Assembly (NCBI RefSeq): GCF_001677275.1
Contig: NZ_CP016178.1
Span: 310,001 to 374,000 of the forward strand
Direction of reading: 5' to 3'
DNA from: Vibrio breoganii
GTDB lineage: Bacteria; Pseudomonadota; Gammaproteobacteria; Enterobacterales; Vibrionaceae
Length of the DNA: 64,000 nucleotides
The notes beneath the pieces are model-generated. The model did not search any database, was not told the DNA's origin, and was given only the letters and a program-made list of their open reading frames with translations. The number at the start of each line of letters is the position of its first letter. The first letter of the stretch is position 1. This document shows positions 43,480 to 51,791 of the stretch, one piece after another. The position numbers were made by a program, and so were the translations under genes.

Positions 43480-43495
43480 GATTATCGCGATAATC
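43480..43495. promoter_or_regulatory. Perfect 16-bp palindrome in front of the GH3 gene
   Basis: GATTATCGCGATAATC reads the same on both strands and sits 28 bases before the GH3 ATG. Its position near the likely transcription start suggests an operator. AraC-family proteins usually bind direct repeats, so a LacI- or TetR-type protein encoded elsewhere is possible. Confidence 0.5.
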
Positions 43496-43523
43496 CGTTG
43501 CATTGTTTAAACGGAGTATCGTT

Positions 43524-45890
43524 ATGACCCTATACAAAGATGCATCATTCTCAACCCAAGAAAGGGTTGCCGATCTTATGGCAAGAATGACTATAGAAGA
43601 AAAAATTGCTCAGCTTGGAGCTCAATGGCTCATTCTCGATCCAGAAGGTGAGCACAAGGAGCGAGAGCTCGAAATGAGTGATAGCGAATCTGGACGCACG
43701 TTAAGTGACAAATTAAAGCTGGGTATCGGTCAGATCACTCGCCCACTAGGGACACATACAGTTTCTCCGGTTGATGGTGTTAAAGCCTTAAACGAGCTGC
43801 AAAAATTTCTTGTGGAAGAGACTCGCCTTGGCATTCCTGCCATCTCCCATGAAGAGTGTCTTGTGGGTTTGATGAGCTCAGAGGCGACCCTGTATCCGTC
43901 TTCCCTTAACTATGGGCATACTTGGAACCCTGAACTGATTTATAACGCAGCCAGTGATATCGGCCGTCAGGTTCGAGCGGTTGGTGCGAAGCAAGGGCTT
44001 GCGCCTGTGCTAGATGTATCTAGAGATGTTCGCTGGGGACGTACCGAAGAAACGCTAGGTGAAGACCCATACCTAGTTGGCGTTATGGCAACGCAATACG
44101 TTAAGGGCTTGCAGGGCGAAAATCGAGACCTATACGCTACTCTAAAACACTACGTTGGCCACTCCGCAAGCGAGGGCGCACGTAACCACGCTCCAGTTAA
44201 TCTAGGCTTTAAAGAGCTTAATGACACCTTTATGTTGCCGTTTGAAATGGCGGTTAAACTAGGCAATGCGGGCTCAGTGATGCCGGCATATCATGATATC
44301 GATGGTGAGCCATGCCATGCGTCTCATTACCTATTGACTGAGGTGCTGCGTGAGCAATGGGGCTTTGATGGATTGATCGTGGCTGATTATGGCGGTATCG
44401 ATCTACTTGCGGCTCACCACGCTGTTGCTGCAGACAGCACGGAAGCAGCAGCGCTTGCGTTTAACGCAGGTCTTGATGTTGAACTGCCAGACGATGCTTG
44501 CTCGAACCGCCTAACGAAGGCGCTAGAAGCCGGTCTTGTCAGCTTGGATACTATAGATACCATCGTAGAGCGCATCTTAAAGACCAAGTTTGAGTTTGGT
44601 TTATTTGAGAACCCTTACACTGAGATCCCAACAGAGCCACTGCACAACGACAAGAGCACAGAGCTTAGCTACAAAATTGCCAGTGAATCTGCAGTATTGC
44701 TAAAAAATGACGGTACCTTACCTCTGTCTAAGCAAACGCCTATTGCGGTTGTTGGTGCAACAGCGAACGATCCTCTGGCATTACTCGGTGGTTATAGCTT
44801 CCCTGTACATTTAATTTTAAGTGATACGGACAGTGGTGAGCTGAATTCAAATACATTATTGCAAAGTCTCAAAGCCTCTTTTGAAACAGTAGAATATGCC
44901 AAAGGTTGCGAGATCCTGACTGAGCGCAAAGCTAATGCCCCTGTGTTCCCGGGCGATGTGAATATGGCCATTGCGCAAGACCAAACGTCTCCAGTGAGCA
45001 AAGACACCTCATATATCCAGCAGGCTGTCGATGTAGCTCAGCAAAGCGAGGTAATTGTGGCATGCGTAGGTGATTTAGCAGGCTTGTTCCAAACGGGCAC
45101 CATTGGAGAAGGTTCAGATACCGATAGCCTTGAACTGCCAGGCGTACAACGTGAGATGCTCGATGCACTGTTGGATACGGGTAAACCTGTGGTAGTGCTA
45201 GTGACCGGCGGTCGCCCTTACCAATTGGGCAGAGCCGAAGATGAAGCTAGTGCTATTTTGTATGGTTGGGCACCGGGCCAAGAGGGTGCAAACGCCATTG
45301 CTGATATCCTCTCTGGTGAGGAAAACCCAAGTGGCAAGCTAACCCTATCGATCCCAAAAAATGTCGGTGCTGTACCCTATTTCTACAACCATAAACTCAA
45401 GAGTGCGGGCACACCAATTGCTTATCACTTTGGTTCTGCGTACAACTTTGGGTTTGGATTGAGCTATACCCAGTTCGATTACAAGGATGTCGAGCTAACC
45501 AGCAATAGTGTCGAGTTTGATGGCACTATCGAGGCGTCGGTGACCATCACTAACACAGGCGCACGAGCGGGCGCAGAAGTGGTGCAGCTCTATACCCGCG
45601 ATAAGCTGTGCTCTGTGGTGCGTCCGGTGAAAGAATTAAAAGGCTTCCACAAAGTCTGGCTAGAAGCGGGTGAGAGCAAGCGTATTACCTTTAGCCTACC
45701 TGTCGATATGCTCAACTTTACCAACGCCAAGCAACAGCGCGTTGTTGAAGGTGGCGAGTTTGAAATTATGATTGGCCGTTCATCAAGCGAGATTGAACAC
45801 AGCTCTATCGTTAACGTCAATGGTAAGGTGAATACCCTACCTAAAGAGTGGCGTATGATCTGTGAAACAAAAGAAGTTCAGTCGGCGTAA
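43524..45890 (+). CDS. Glycoside hydrolase family 3 (beta-glucosidase or beta-xylosidase)
   Basis: 788 residues from the ATG at 43524 (ACGGAG upstream); a TTG at 43503 is unlikely. N-terminal barrel starts VADLMARMTIEEKIAQLGAQW, with GRTEETLGEDPYLVG and KHYVGH (about 210). The nucleophile is D288 in IVADYGGID. The second domain starts near LLKNDGTLPL, and a fibronectin-III-like domain with ITNTGARAGAEVVQLY closes the protein. No signal peptide, so it acts in the cytoplasm on imported oligosaccharides. Likely regulated by the XylR-like protein upstream. Confidence 0.92.
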   Translation: MTLYKDASFSTQERVADLMARMTIEEKIAQLGAQWLILDPEGEHKERELEMSDSESGRTLSDKLKLGIGQITRPLGTHTVSPVDGVKALNELQKFLVEETRLGIPAISHEECLVGLMSSEATLYPSSLNYGHTWNPELIYNAASDIGRQVRAVGAKQGLAPVLDVSRDVRWGRTEETLGEDPYLVGVMATQYVKGLQGENRDLYATLKHYVGHSASEGARNHAPVNLGFKELNDTFMLPFEMAVKLGNAGSVMPAYHDIDGEPCHASHYLLTEVLREQWGFDGLIVADYGGIDLLAAHHAVAADSTEAAALAFNAGLDVELPDDACSNRLTKALEAGLVSLDTIDTIVERILKTKFEFGLFENPYTEIPTEPLHNDKSTELSYKIASESAVLLKNDGTLPLSKQTPIAVVGATANDPLALLGGYSFPVHLILSDTDSGELNSNTLLQSLKASFETVEYAKGCEILTERKANAPVFPGDVNMAIAQDQTSPVSKDTSYIQQAVDVAQQSEVIVACVGDLAGLFQTGTIGEGSDTDSLELPGVQREMLDALLDTGKPVVVLVTGGRPYQLGRAEDEASAILYGWAPGQEGANAIADILSGEENPSGKLTLSIPKNVGAVPYFYNHKLKSAGTPIAYHFGSAYNFGFGLSYTQFDYKDVELTSNSVEFDGTIEASVTITNTGARAGAEVVQLYTRDKLCSVVRPVKELKGFHKVWLEAGESKRITFSLPVDMLNFTNAKQQRVVEGGEFEIMIGRSSSEIEHSSIVNVNGKVNTLPKEWRMICETKEVQSA

Positions 45891-45917
45891 GCCTCTAAAC
45901 ACAACAGGCCTTAATTC

Positions 45918-45945
45918 AAGCCACTCTTGCGAGTGGCTTTTTTGT
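45918..45945 (+). terminator. Terminator after the GH3 gene
   Basis: AAGCCACTC-TTGC-GAGTGGCTT followed by TTTTTG; perfect 9-bp stem. Confidence 0.9.
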
Positions 45946-46023
45946 TTGTGCGTGATACCATTCCGCAAGTTTTCGAGCCATAGCCTATGCTATTGCTGTC
46001 CATCTGTTTTTAATGAGTAATCT

Positions 46024-47217
46024 ATGCCATTTACCAAGCTTGGTTTAAGCACACCTATCCTCAATGCCATCAATAAAGTTGGTTACGATAAGCCCACACC
46101 CATTCAAGAAAAAGCGATTCCGATCGTCCTAGAAGGGAAGAACTTGATTGCGGCAGCGCAGACAGGTACGGGTAAGACGGCGAGCTTTGTATTGCCTATT
46201 TTGGAGATGCTAAGCAAAGGCGAAACTCAGCGTAAGAAGCGTATTCGCGCCTTGATAGTGGTACCAACCCGTGAACTAGCGATTCAGGTGGATGAAAAGA
46301 TCAAGCAATACGCTGAAGAGACCAAACTCACCTCTATGGCCATGTATGGCGGGGTAGAGTATCAGCCGCAGAAGCAAGGCCTCATTGATGGTGTGGATGT
46401 ACTGGTTTCAACGCCGGGACGCTTGATTGATCTTTATGGTCAAAAAGCGGTGTACTTTGAAGAAGTCGAAGTGCTGGTACTTGATGAAGCGGACCGCATG
46501 TTGGACATGGGCTTTATTGAAGACATCAACAAGATCATTGCTCGCCTGCCACAAGATATTCAAAACCTGTTGTTCTCAGCAACCTTGTCGAACCCGGTTC
46601 GCGACCTTGCAAAGAGCGCAATTAATGACGCGGTAGAGATCTCTATTGCTAAGCACAGTGCTTCGAAGTCGAATATTGAGCAGTGGCTGGTGACGGTAGA
46701 TAAAGATAAGAAATCTTCTCTATTGGCTCACATGATCAATGAGAATCAATGGGATCAAGCCCTTATCTTTATTGAAACCAAACACGGCGCAGCCAAGCTA
46801 GCGGCTCAACTTGAGAAGCGTGGCATTGCTGCAGAACCTTTCCATAGTGGCCGCAACCAAAAGGTTCGAGCTCAACTGCTTGAAGACTTCAAGGCAGGCA
46901 AGATCCAGTACATGATTGCAACCGGCATTGGTGCGCGTGGTATCGATATTGACGGGCTTCCGCGAGTGATTAACTACGACCTGCCTTATCCTGCGGATGA
47001 GTATGTGCATCGTATTGGGCGTACAGGTCGAGCGGACAAGAACGGTGAAGCTATCTCGTTTGTGTCTAGAGATAACTTTAAGAACCTTTGCATGATTGAA
47101 AGTCGTCTTGGTCACTTAATTGAAAGGCGTGAAATCGAGGGCTTTGTTCCAAGCAAAGAAGTGCCGATCTCGATCTTAAACTACGTACCAAAACATAAGA
47201 GAGAGCCTAACGATTAG
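46024..47217 (+). CDS. DEAD-box RNA helicase with variant C-terminal motifs
   Basis: 397 residues, core helicase without a long tail. Q-motif (GYDKPTPIQEKAIP), motif I AAQTGTGKT (44-52), Ia PTRELA, Ib TPGRL, II DEAD (about 154-157), III SAT, VI HRIGRTGRAD. Motif V reads ATGIGARGIDID, in place of the usual ATDVAARGLDI, and the motif IVa region reads HSGRNQKVR rather than HGDxxQxxR. So the ATPase lobe is canonical but the RNA-contacting second lobe is divergent. RhlE-like; role probably in RNA remodelling or ribosome assembly. Confidence 0.9.
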   Translation: MPFTKLGLSTPILNAINKVGYDKPTPIQEKAIPIVLEGKNLIAAAQTGTGKTASFVLPILEMLSKGETQRKKRIRALIVVPTRELAIQVDEKIKQYAEETKLTSMAMYGGVEYQPQKQGLIDGVDVLVSTPGRLIDLYGQKAVYFEEVEVLVLDEADRMLDMGFIEDINKIIARLPQDIQNLLFSATLSNPVRDLAKSAINDAVEISIAKHSASKSNIEQWLVTVDKDKKSSLLAHMINENQWDQALIFIETKHGAAKLAAQLEKRGIAAEPFHSGRNQKVRAQLLEDFKAGKIQYMIATGIGARGIDIDGLPRVINYDLPYPADEYVHRIGRTGRADKNGEAISFVSRDNFKNLCMIESRLGHLIERREIEGFVPSKEVPISILNYVPKHKREPND

Positions 47218-47248
47218 GTTTCTTTAATCGAGTGAGAAAGGAGATACG

Positions 47249-47467
47249 ATGACAAATGCAAACAAACAGAAGGTTAAAGACCTATTGATAGCAACCCGTT
47301 ATGGTATCTCCGCATCTGAGATGAAAACCGTTATTGATGTTGAGCAAGAGGACGCATTAGTCATTATTGCTGAGCTAAAAAGTGAGGGCGAAGACATTCA
47401 AAGCTTGGGCGAAGGCATGAACCCTGAGCATCTAGTCCTATATTCTATTGGAGAGATTGAGCCTTAA
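47249..47467 (+). CDS. Small hypothetical protein, possible winged-helix
   Basis: 72 residues with AGAAAGGAGATACG upstream of the ATG, a strong RBS. ISASEMKTVIDVEQEDALVI resembles a helix-turn-helix, followed by a beta pair (LVLYSIGEIEP). Acidic overall. It follows the helicase by 31 bases and may be cotranscribed with it. No known family recognised. Confidence 0.7.
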   Translation: MTNANKQKVKDLLIATRYGISASEMKTVIDVEQEDALVIIAELKSEGEDIQSLGEGMNPEHLVLYSIGEIEP

Positions 47468-47526
47468 TTTGATCATGAGGCTAGCCAACGTCGTAGGTAT
47501 TAGCGAACCTTGGTTGGAGAGGCATC

Positions 47527-47940
47527 ATGAGGATTTTGATTTGGGTTATATCTATGACAACAATGAGTGTATTGGCATCGAGTAAGAGTGACGCTTCTTT
47601 CCTGCAACTTTCTGAGATGAAGTGGCAATATCGCATCTTGTTGATACAAGATCGTCCAGACTACCAACAAACGCTCACCAACGCCTCAGAAGAGATTGCA
47701 GATAGGCACCTAGTCTGGTTCCTAGTTTTGCCTAACCGAGTTGTTTCTAACTTGTCCGATTCTGTTCCTGAGCCATTGCAACAAGACATCAGACAGCGAA
47801 TCTCAGACAAACCTGTGGTGCTGATTGGTAAAGACGGCGGAATAAAAATGCGAGAAGAACGCCTAAGCTTACCCTCCATATTTTCCACCATAGACTCTAT
47901 GCCGATGCGACAAGCTGAAATGAACAGCAAATTACTTTAA
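47527..47940 (+). CDS. DUF4174-like secreted protein
   Basis: 137 residues. Residues 1-18 look like a signal peptide (MRILIWVISMTTMSVLAS). The body has MKWQYRILLIQD (about 31-42), VLIGKDGGIKMR (about 98-109) and ends FSTIDSMPMRQAEM, which are the hallmarks of DUF4174, a thioredoxin-like family of unknown function that lacks the CxxC. No Cys is present here, so no redox role. Ends at a shared terminator. Confidence 0.8.
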   Translation: MRILIWVISMTTMSVLASSKSDASFLQLSEMKWQYRILLIQDRPDYQQTLTNASEEIADRHLVWFLVLPNRVVSNLSDSVPEPLQQDIRQRISDKPVVLIGKDGGIKMREERLSLPSIFSTIDSMPMRQAEMNSKLL

Positions 47941-47941
47941 A

Positions 47942-48020
47942 CAGATACAAAAATGCCACCTATGAGAGAACTCTAGGTGGCATTTTTTATGGTGTTTTTA
48001 CTTACGCTGTTGCGGTTTTT
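47942..48020 (+). repeat. Direct repeat copy 1: satP 3' tail plus terminator
   Basis: Matches 48616-48694 at a constant offset of 674 bases with no gaps and about ten mismatches. It includes the terminator and, read on the minus strand, AAAACCGCAACAGCG-TAA, the counterpart of the last codons of satP (ETATA-stop becomes KTATA-stop). Confidence 0.85.
47952..47988. terminator. Terminator copy 1 (AATGCCACCTA stem)
   Basis: AATGCCACCTA (47952-47962) pairs with TAGGTGGCATT (47974-47984), loop TGAGAGAACTC, then TTTT. Shared by the DUF4174 gene and the convergent lipoprotein gene. Nearly identical to the one at 48626-48664. Confidence 0.9.
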
Positions 48021-48042
48021 AAGCGGTTATAAACAGCCTTGC

Positions 48043-48435
48043 TTACTTTTCTTCATCCACTGTCCAGTGAATAGTGACCTCTTTTTTACCCCACTCTCGC
48101 GCTTTCTCAACATCGTTACCCATGTAGATATCAATCTTTTTTGTCCAACGCTTATTCATTTTGTCGAGAACCAAATAAGTACCATCCAATCCTTCAATAG
48201 TGACTTCTTGATTGTGGGTCAGCCCCATGTCGATGAGATCACGTGAAACCGCAATAGACTTCATGCCTGGCTTTAGAGTATCTCCCCAAGCGGCTAGATT
48301 TGGCGTTGAGTCAGTTTCACCAACACTTGAGGTATAAGCGCTAGCCGTTACCTTTAAGGATTGCTCATTACTGTCACACCCTGAAAGTGCAAAAACCGCC
48401 AGTGTGATAGCGATATAAGAGTTAAATTTCTTCAT
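48043..48435 (-). CDS. Lipoprotein with a 3D (double-psi beta-barrel) domain
   Basis: 130 residues from the ATG at 48435; an in-frame ATG at 48447 is an alternative. Signal peptide MKKFNSYIAITLAVFALSGC with lipobox LSGC (Cys20). The rest is a 3D/RlpA-like domain: VTASAYTSS (about 29-37), AVSRDLIDMGL, TYLVLDKMNKRW, KIDIYMG, with the three Asp residues expected of '3D'. Such domains occur in lytic transglycosylases and cell-wall-binding proteins; here it stands alone. It sits between two copies of the satP tail. Confidence 0.85.
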   Translation of the reverse strand: MKKFNSYIAITLAVFALSGCDSNEQSLKVTASAYTSSVGETDSTPNLAAWGDTLKPGMKSIAVSRDLIDMGLTHNQEVTIEGLDGTYLVLDKMNKRWTKKIDIYMGNDVEKAREWGKKEVTIHWTVDEEK

Positions 48436-48570
48436 GATGTCGTCCATTACCTTTTAAAGATCCATATTGCGAATAACCATAGAGCCAATCGAGCGTTATT
48501 GGTTCATAGTAACGTATCGCGCGATGTCTCAGCCATAACAAAATGCACTCATTGTTATAGAGCTTCTATT

Positions 48571-48598
48571 CTTGTTCCCTTGTTCCCTTGTTCCCTTG
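48571..48598 (+). repeat. 8-bp tandem repeat TTGTTCCC
   Basis: CTTGTTCCCTTGTTCCCTTG then TTCCCTTG, three near-exact copies of an 8-mer just right of the lipoprotein leader and left of the second terminator copy. Confidence 0.75.
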
Positions 48599-48615
48599 CT
48601 CTATAAGCTATTAAG

Positions 48616-48694
48616 CAGATACAAAAATGCCACCTAAGAGACAACTCTAGGTGGCATTTTTTTTGTGTTTTTTGTTTACGCAGTCGCAGTTTCT
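48616..48694 (+). repeat. Direct repeat copy 2 (satP tail plus terminator)
   Basis: Counterpart of 47942-48020; covers the terminator and the last codons of the intact satP gene. Confidence 0.85.
48626..48664 (-). terminator. Terminator copy 2, after satP
   Basis: AATGCCACCTA (48626-48636) pairs with TAGGTGGCATT (48648-48658), loop AGAGACAACTC, flanked by A and T runs; 17 bases after the satP stop. Confidence 0.9.
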
Positions 48695-49272
48695 TGAGGT
48701 GCGCTTGCAGCTAGTGCTGGGCTACCTACAGGTAGGATGGTGCGACCATATTCTGCGTTTAGCACTTGCGCCATTGCAAAGTAGATTGCAGATGCGCCAC
48801 AGAAGATACCTTCGATACCAGCAATGAAGCCGATGGTGCTGTTACCAGTGAAGTCGTGAGCGGCCAGTAGGAAGAATAGAACGGTTAGCGAACCGAATAC
48901 TACTTGCTTAGCACGAGGGTAACGAAGCGAACCAATGAACATGAAGCCTGTGAAGATGCCCCATAACACAAGGAACCAAGCCATAAAGCCTGCTGGGCTC
49001 GCTGGTAGACCCATGTACGGCATCACGATGATACCCACAAGCGTTAGCCAGAATAGACCGTAAGATGTAAACGCGGTCGTACCGAAAGTATCGCCACGCT
49101 TAAAGCACATGATGCCCACAATAACTTGGCTCAAACCACCGTAGAAGATACCCATAGCAAGGATCATAGAATCCATTGGAAAGAATCCTGCGTTGTGGAT
49201 GTTCAGTAGGATGGTAGTCATACCAAAACCCATAAGTCCTAGTGGAGCTGGATTAGCCAGTTTGTTTGACAT
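48676..49272 (-). CDS. satP: Acetate/succinate-proton symporter SatP (YaaH/GPR1/FUN34 family)
   Basis: 198 residues with six helices. The family signature [21 protein letters not shown] (residues 7-27) starts helix 1; [24 protein letters not shown] and [11 protein letters not shown] follow. It moves acetate or succinate across the inner membrane as a channel-like hexamer. Monocistronic; the 3' end and terminator are duplicated 674 bases downstream. Confidence 0.93.
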   Translation of the reverse strand: MSNKLANPAPLGLMGFGMTTILLNIHNAGFFPMDSMILAMGIFYGGLSQVIVGIMCFKRGDTFGTTAFTSYGLFWLTLVGIIVMPYMGLPASPAGFMAWFLVLWGIFTGFMFIGSLRYPRAKQVVFGSLTVLFFLLAAHDFTGNSTIGFIAGIEGIFCGASAIYFAMAQVLNAEYGRTILPVGSPALAASAPQETATA

Positions 49273-49460
49273 TGAGTCACCTTATTCAAAAATGTGCGTA
49301 AAAATTCGATGGAGAGTTTAATGTAGACCCATTAAATTACAAAAGAATGAAAATGAGAACTAAGATTCTATTTTTGGAATCTGCAGTGCATGACAAGTCA
49401 TTAATGAAAGAATGTTGAGGTTTTGCCATGAAAGCGTTCGGACTCAGGCTAGTAAAATAA

Positions 49461-49495
49461 AAAGGGGAGCAGCAAGTGCTGATCCCCTTTAGTTC
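49461..49495 (-). terminator. Terminator after the APC permease gene
   Basis: AAAGGGGA...TCCCCTTT with inner AGCA/TGCT pairing; in minus orientation it is followed by TTTTTATTTTA. Confidence 0.85.
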
Positions 49496-49515
49496 TTATA
49501 TGTGCAACTTAGTGC

Positions 49516-50877
49516 TTAGTTAGCTCTAGGAGATGATTTCGCATATACGATGAATCCTAGACCTGCAATCGCACTAGATAGAACGAAAGAGGTGATATTG
49601 GATGGAATGAATCCGTACAGCGCATAGCCTGTACCCGCGATAGCGAGAACGACAAACAGTGGCAGAGCCGGAACGCGAATTAGGCGCTGTGCATCTGGCT
49701 GAGTTGAACGTAAACGCCAAACACCGATAAATAATAGTGCGTAGATGATCCACATAAGCGCGATAGGCAGGTCACCATACAAATCAAAGATACCGTTGTG
49801 AACACCTGTTCCAGCAAGGGCAAAGCCCACTAGCATGTAAAACGCCAGCAATACCAGCATGGTTAATCCAGAGCGAACCGGTAGGTTGGTTCTTGTAGAA
49901 ACTGATAGCAATGCTTGAGAGCCAATGAAGTTGCGGCGCATAGCAAGAGAGTAAGGCATACGCATACCCAATAGCATCAAGCCATTAAAGCCGCCGAGTG
50001 CTGAGATAACAATGAAGAAGGATAGAGTTCTACCTAGGCTTTCACCAAATAGTAGATTAGCCACCTCAGAAACGCCCATTTCACCATTGGCAAAAGCGGC
50101 ACCCTCAGACACTGACAGCAAGCCAAGGGTAAAGATCACGTACACCAAGCCGATGATTGCTAGACCGCCGACCATAGCTAAAGGCAGGTTACGTTGCGGG
50201 TTCTTGATTTCGTGTGCAATGGTGGTCACAAAGATCCAACCATCAAAGGCAAACAATACAGGGATCATGGCTCCCGCAATGGCTGCAGCAAAACTCACCT
50301 GAGTTACCGAAGCAATCGCATCAGCAGAAGCTGTAACGGCGTCACCTTGGTAGAAGAAACCAAATAATGCGATAGCAAGAAGCGGGATCAGCTTTATTAG
50401 CGTTGCGATGCGCTGAAGTAGTCCGCCCAAAGATTCAGCCAACAGGTTAGCTGCAGCAAAGGTGACGAAATACAGTGCTGAGAGACCTGCTAATACAGGC
50501 AGTGTCGGCTCAATTTGCAAGAACGCACAGGTAAATACCGCTGAGTAATAAAGGATAACAGCAAGAATGAGCGGTATATAAAGAACGGTTTGTACCCAAC
50601 CAACGAAGAACCCAAAGCGCTCACCCCATGCGGTTTCACTGAACGACATTAATCCGCCGGTTTTCGAGCCCATTGATGCAATCTCTGAGATCACTATGGC
50701 TGCGATGGTGGTGAGTAGCGCCGCTAAAACCCATGCGATCACAGCATAGGTGCCATTGCCACCTGTGGCTTGCAGGACAGGGCCTGCCTTAAAGAAAATG
50801 CCAATACCGACAACGATACCAACAACCAGTGACACTGCCGTACCTAAACCGTATTTAGGCTGTAACTTTTCGTGCAC
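49516..50877 (-). CDS. APC-superfamily amino acid permease
   Basis: 453 residues, twelve helices. TM1 has the unwound GIVVGIGIFFKAG (about 19-31), TM6 has FAFDGWIFVTTIAHEIKNPQRNLP (about 208-231), both marks of the LAT/SteT-like branch of the APC family. Likely amino acid uptake or exchange; substrate unknown. Divergent from nothing close, monocistronic. Confidence 0.9.
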   Translation of the reverse strand: MHEKLQPKYGLGTAVSLVVGIVVGIGIFFKAGPVLQATGGNGTYAVIAWVLAALLTTIAAIVISEIASMGSKTGGLMSFSETAWGERFGFFVGWVQTVLYIPLILAVILYYSAVFTCAFLQIEPTLPVLAGLSALYFVTFAAANLLAESLGGLLQRIATLIKLIPLLAIALFGFFYQGDAVTASADAIASVTQVSFAAAIAGAMIPVLFAFDGWIFVTTIAHEIKNPQRNLPLAMVGGLAIIGLVYVIFTLGLLSVSEGAAFANGEMGVSEVANLLFGESLGRTLSFFIVISALGGFNGLMLLGMRMPYSLAMRRNFIGSQALLSVSTRTNLPVRSGLTMLVLLAFYMLVGFALAGTGVHNGIFDLYGDLPIALMWIIYALLFIGVWRLRSTQPDAQRLIRVPALPLFVVLAIAGTGYALYGFIPSNITSFVLSSAIAGLGFIVYAKSSPRAN

Positions 50878-51065
50878 TTCTACTACCTCAATTAACTTCT
50901 AACAAAAATCTTGAGCGATAAAACCCAAGCAAAATATTCAAAGGCGTGCAGTTTAGACTAACTGAAAATAAATGCGACCATAGTCATATAAGATAACGAT
51001 GGATTGCGCTAGATAGTCATAGATGTCATCAAGGATAGGAGAGAAAGTAAGCGCTCTAAAGGTGA

Positions 51066-51701
51066 CTAACGAATAAAAGACAGAGCCTGATTGATGCTAC
51101 CAATGACCTTAGCTCTATCAACGCCTAAGCGATCAGAGTCCAATATCATTGTCCAATGAGCGATAGCTTGCTCATATCGTGCGCTCATAAAGTGGTCTGA
51201 GGCTATCAGTTGCAGCGCTGTTTCATTAAATGGATCCATCTCTAGGGTAATGTCTAATAAACGCTGAACATCTGCTGTGATGGTTTGTGAGTGTTGATAG
51301 TACTGGGCAGTGGCAAGGGCGGCAAATTGCCCTGCATAAGGGGCTTTTGAAAGCCTTATTGCATAGTCAAAACAGGTCGTTGCGGAGTCAAATTCGTATC
51401 GACCCATATACAGCTGGCCAAGTTCAAACCAGGCTTTAGCATCGTTAGGGTTGCCGGTAAGATGTTGTTGCTTTTCCTCCATGACTTGTTCAATGGTCAT
51501 CGGCTCCATAGCAAGGGGAGGGGGCGGTATTTCGTTTTTTAGTACAAACCAAACACCCGATGTCGAACTAAAAACAACCACAGTCACCAAACTTGAAAGA
51601 GCAAGGCTGGCATTATTTGACAGCTGTCTGCGCAGCGCGACATAGAGCATGCCCACTGTGATTAAGACCAAACTGAATACTATCGCCGCCGTGCTGTGCA
51701 T
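51066..51701 (-). CDS. nrfG: TPR protein of cytochrome c maturation, NrfG-like
   Basis: 211 residues. Two membrane helices (about 5-24 and 35-54) are followed by TPR repeats: NDAKAWFELGQLYMGRYEFDSA (about 84-105), APYAGQFAALATAQYYQHS and NETALQLIASDHFMSARYEQAI. NrfG-type proteins bind apo-NrfA and, with NrfE/NrfF, help the special heme lyase attach heme to the CxxCK site. It follows nrfA by 90 bases on the same strand, apart from nrfEF across the divergent promoter. Confidence 0.82.
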   Translation of the reverse strand: MHSTAAIVFSLVLITVGMLYVALRRQLSNNASLALSSLVTVVVFSSTSGVWFVLKNEIPPPPLAMEPMTIEQVMEEKQQHLTGNPNDAKAWFELGQLYMGRYEFDSATTCFDYAIRLSKAPYAGQFAALATAQYYQHSQTITADVQRLLDITLEMDPFNETALQLIASDHFMSARYEQAIAHWTMILDSDRLGVDRAKVIGSINQALSFIR

Positions 51702-51737
51702 TGACTCTCCTGTGACCCTTGATATTACTATGACAAG

Positions 51738-51762
51738 GAGGCTCCGAATTTATCGGAGCCTC
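51738..51762 (-). promoter_or_regulatory. Intercistronic hairpin between nrfA and nrfG
   Basis: GAGGCTCCGA-5 nt-TCGGAGCCTC, a perfect 10-bp stem. On the transcribed strand it is followed by CTTGTCATAG and lacks a T-run, so it looks like a partial terminator or mRNA-stabilising element that makes nrfA more abundant than nrfG. Confidence 0.65.
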
Positions 51763-51791
51763 GGTTAGGTCATTACGTCTTCAAGCAGCGT

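Noticed and set aside
48571-48598. Phase-variable repeat controlling the 3D-domain lipoprotein.
   Set aside because: The 8-bp repeat lies more than 120 bases upstream of the start, outside the coding frame, with only three copies; no evidence of effect.
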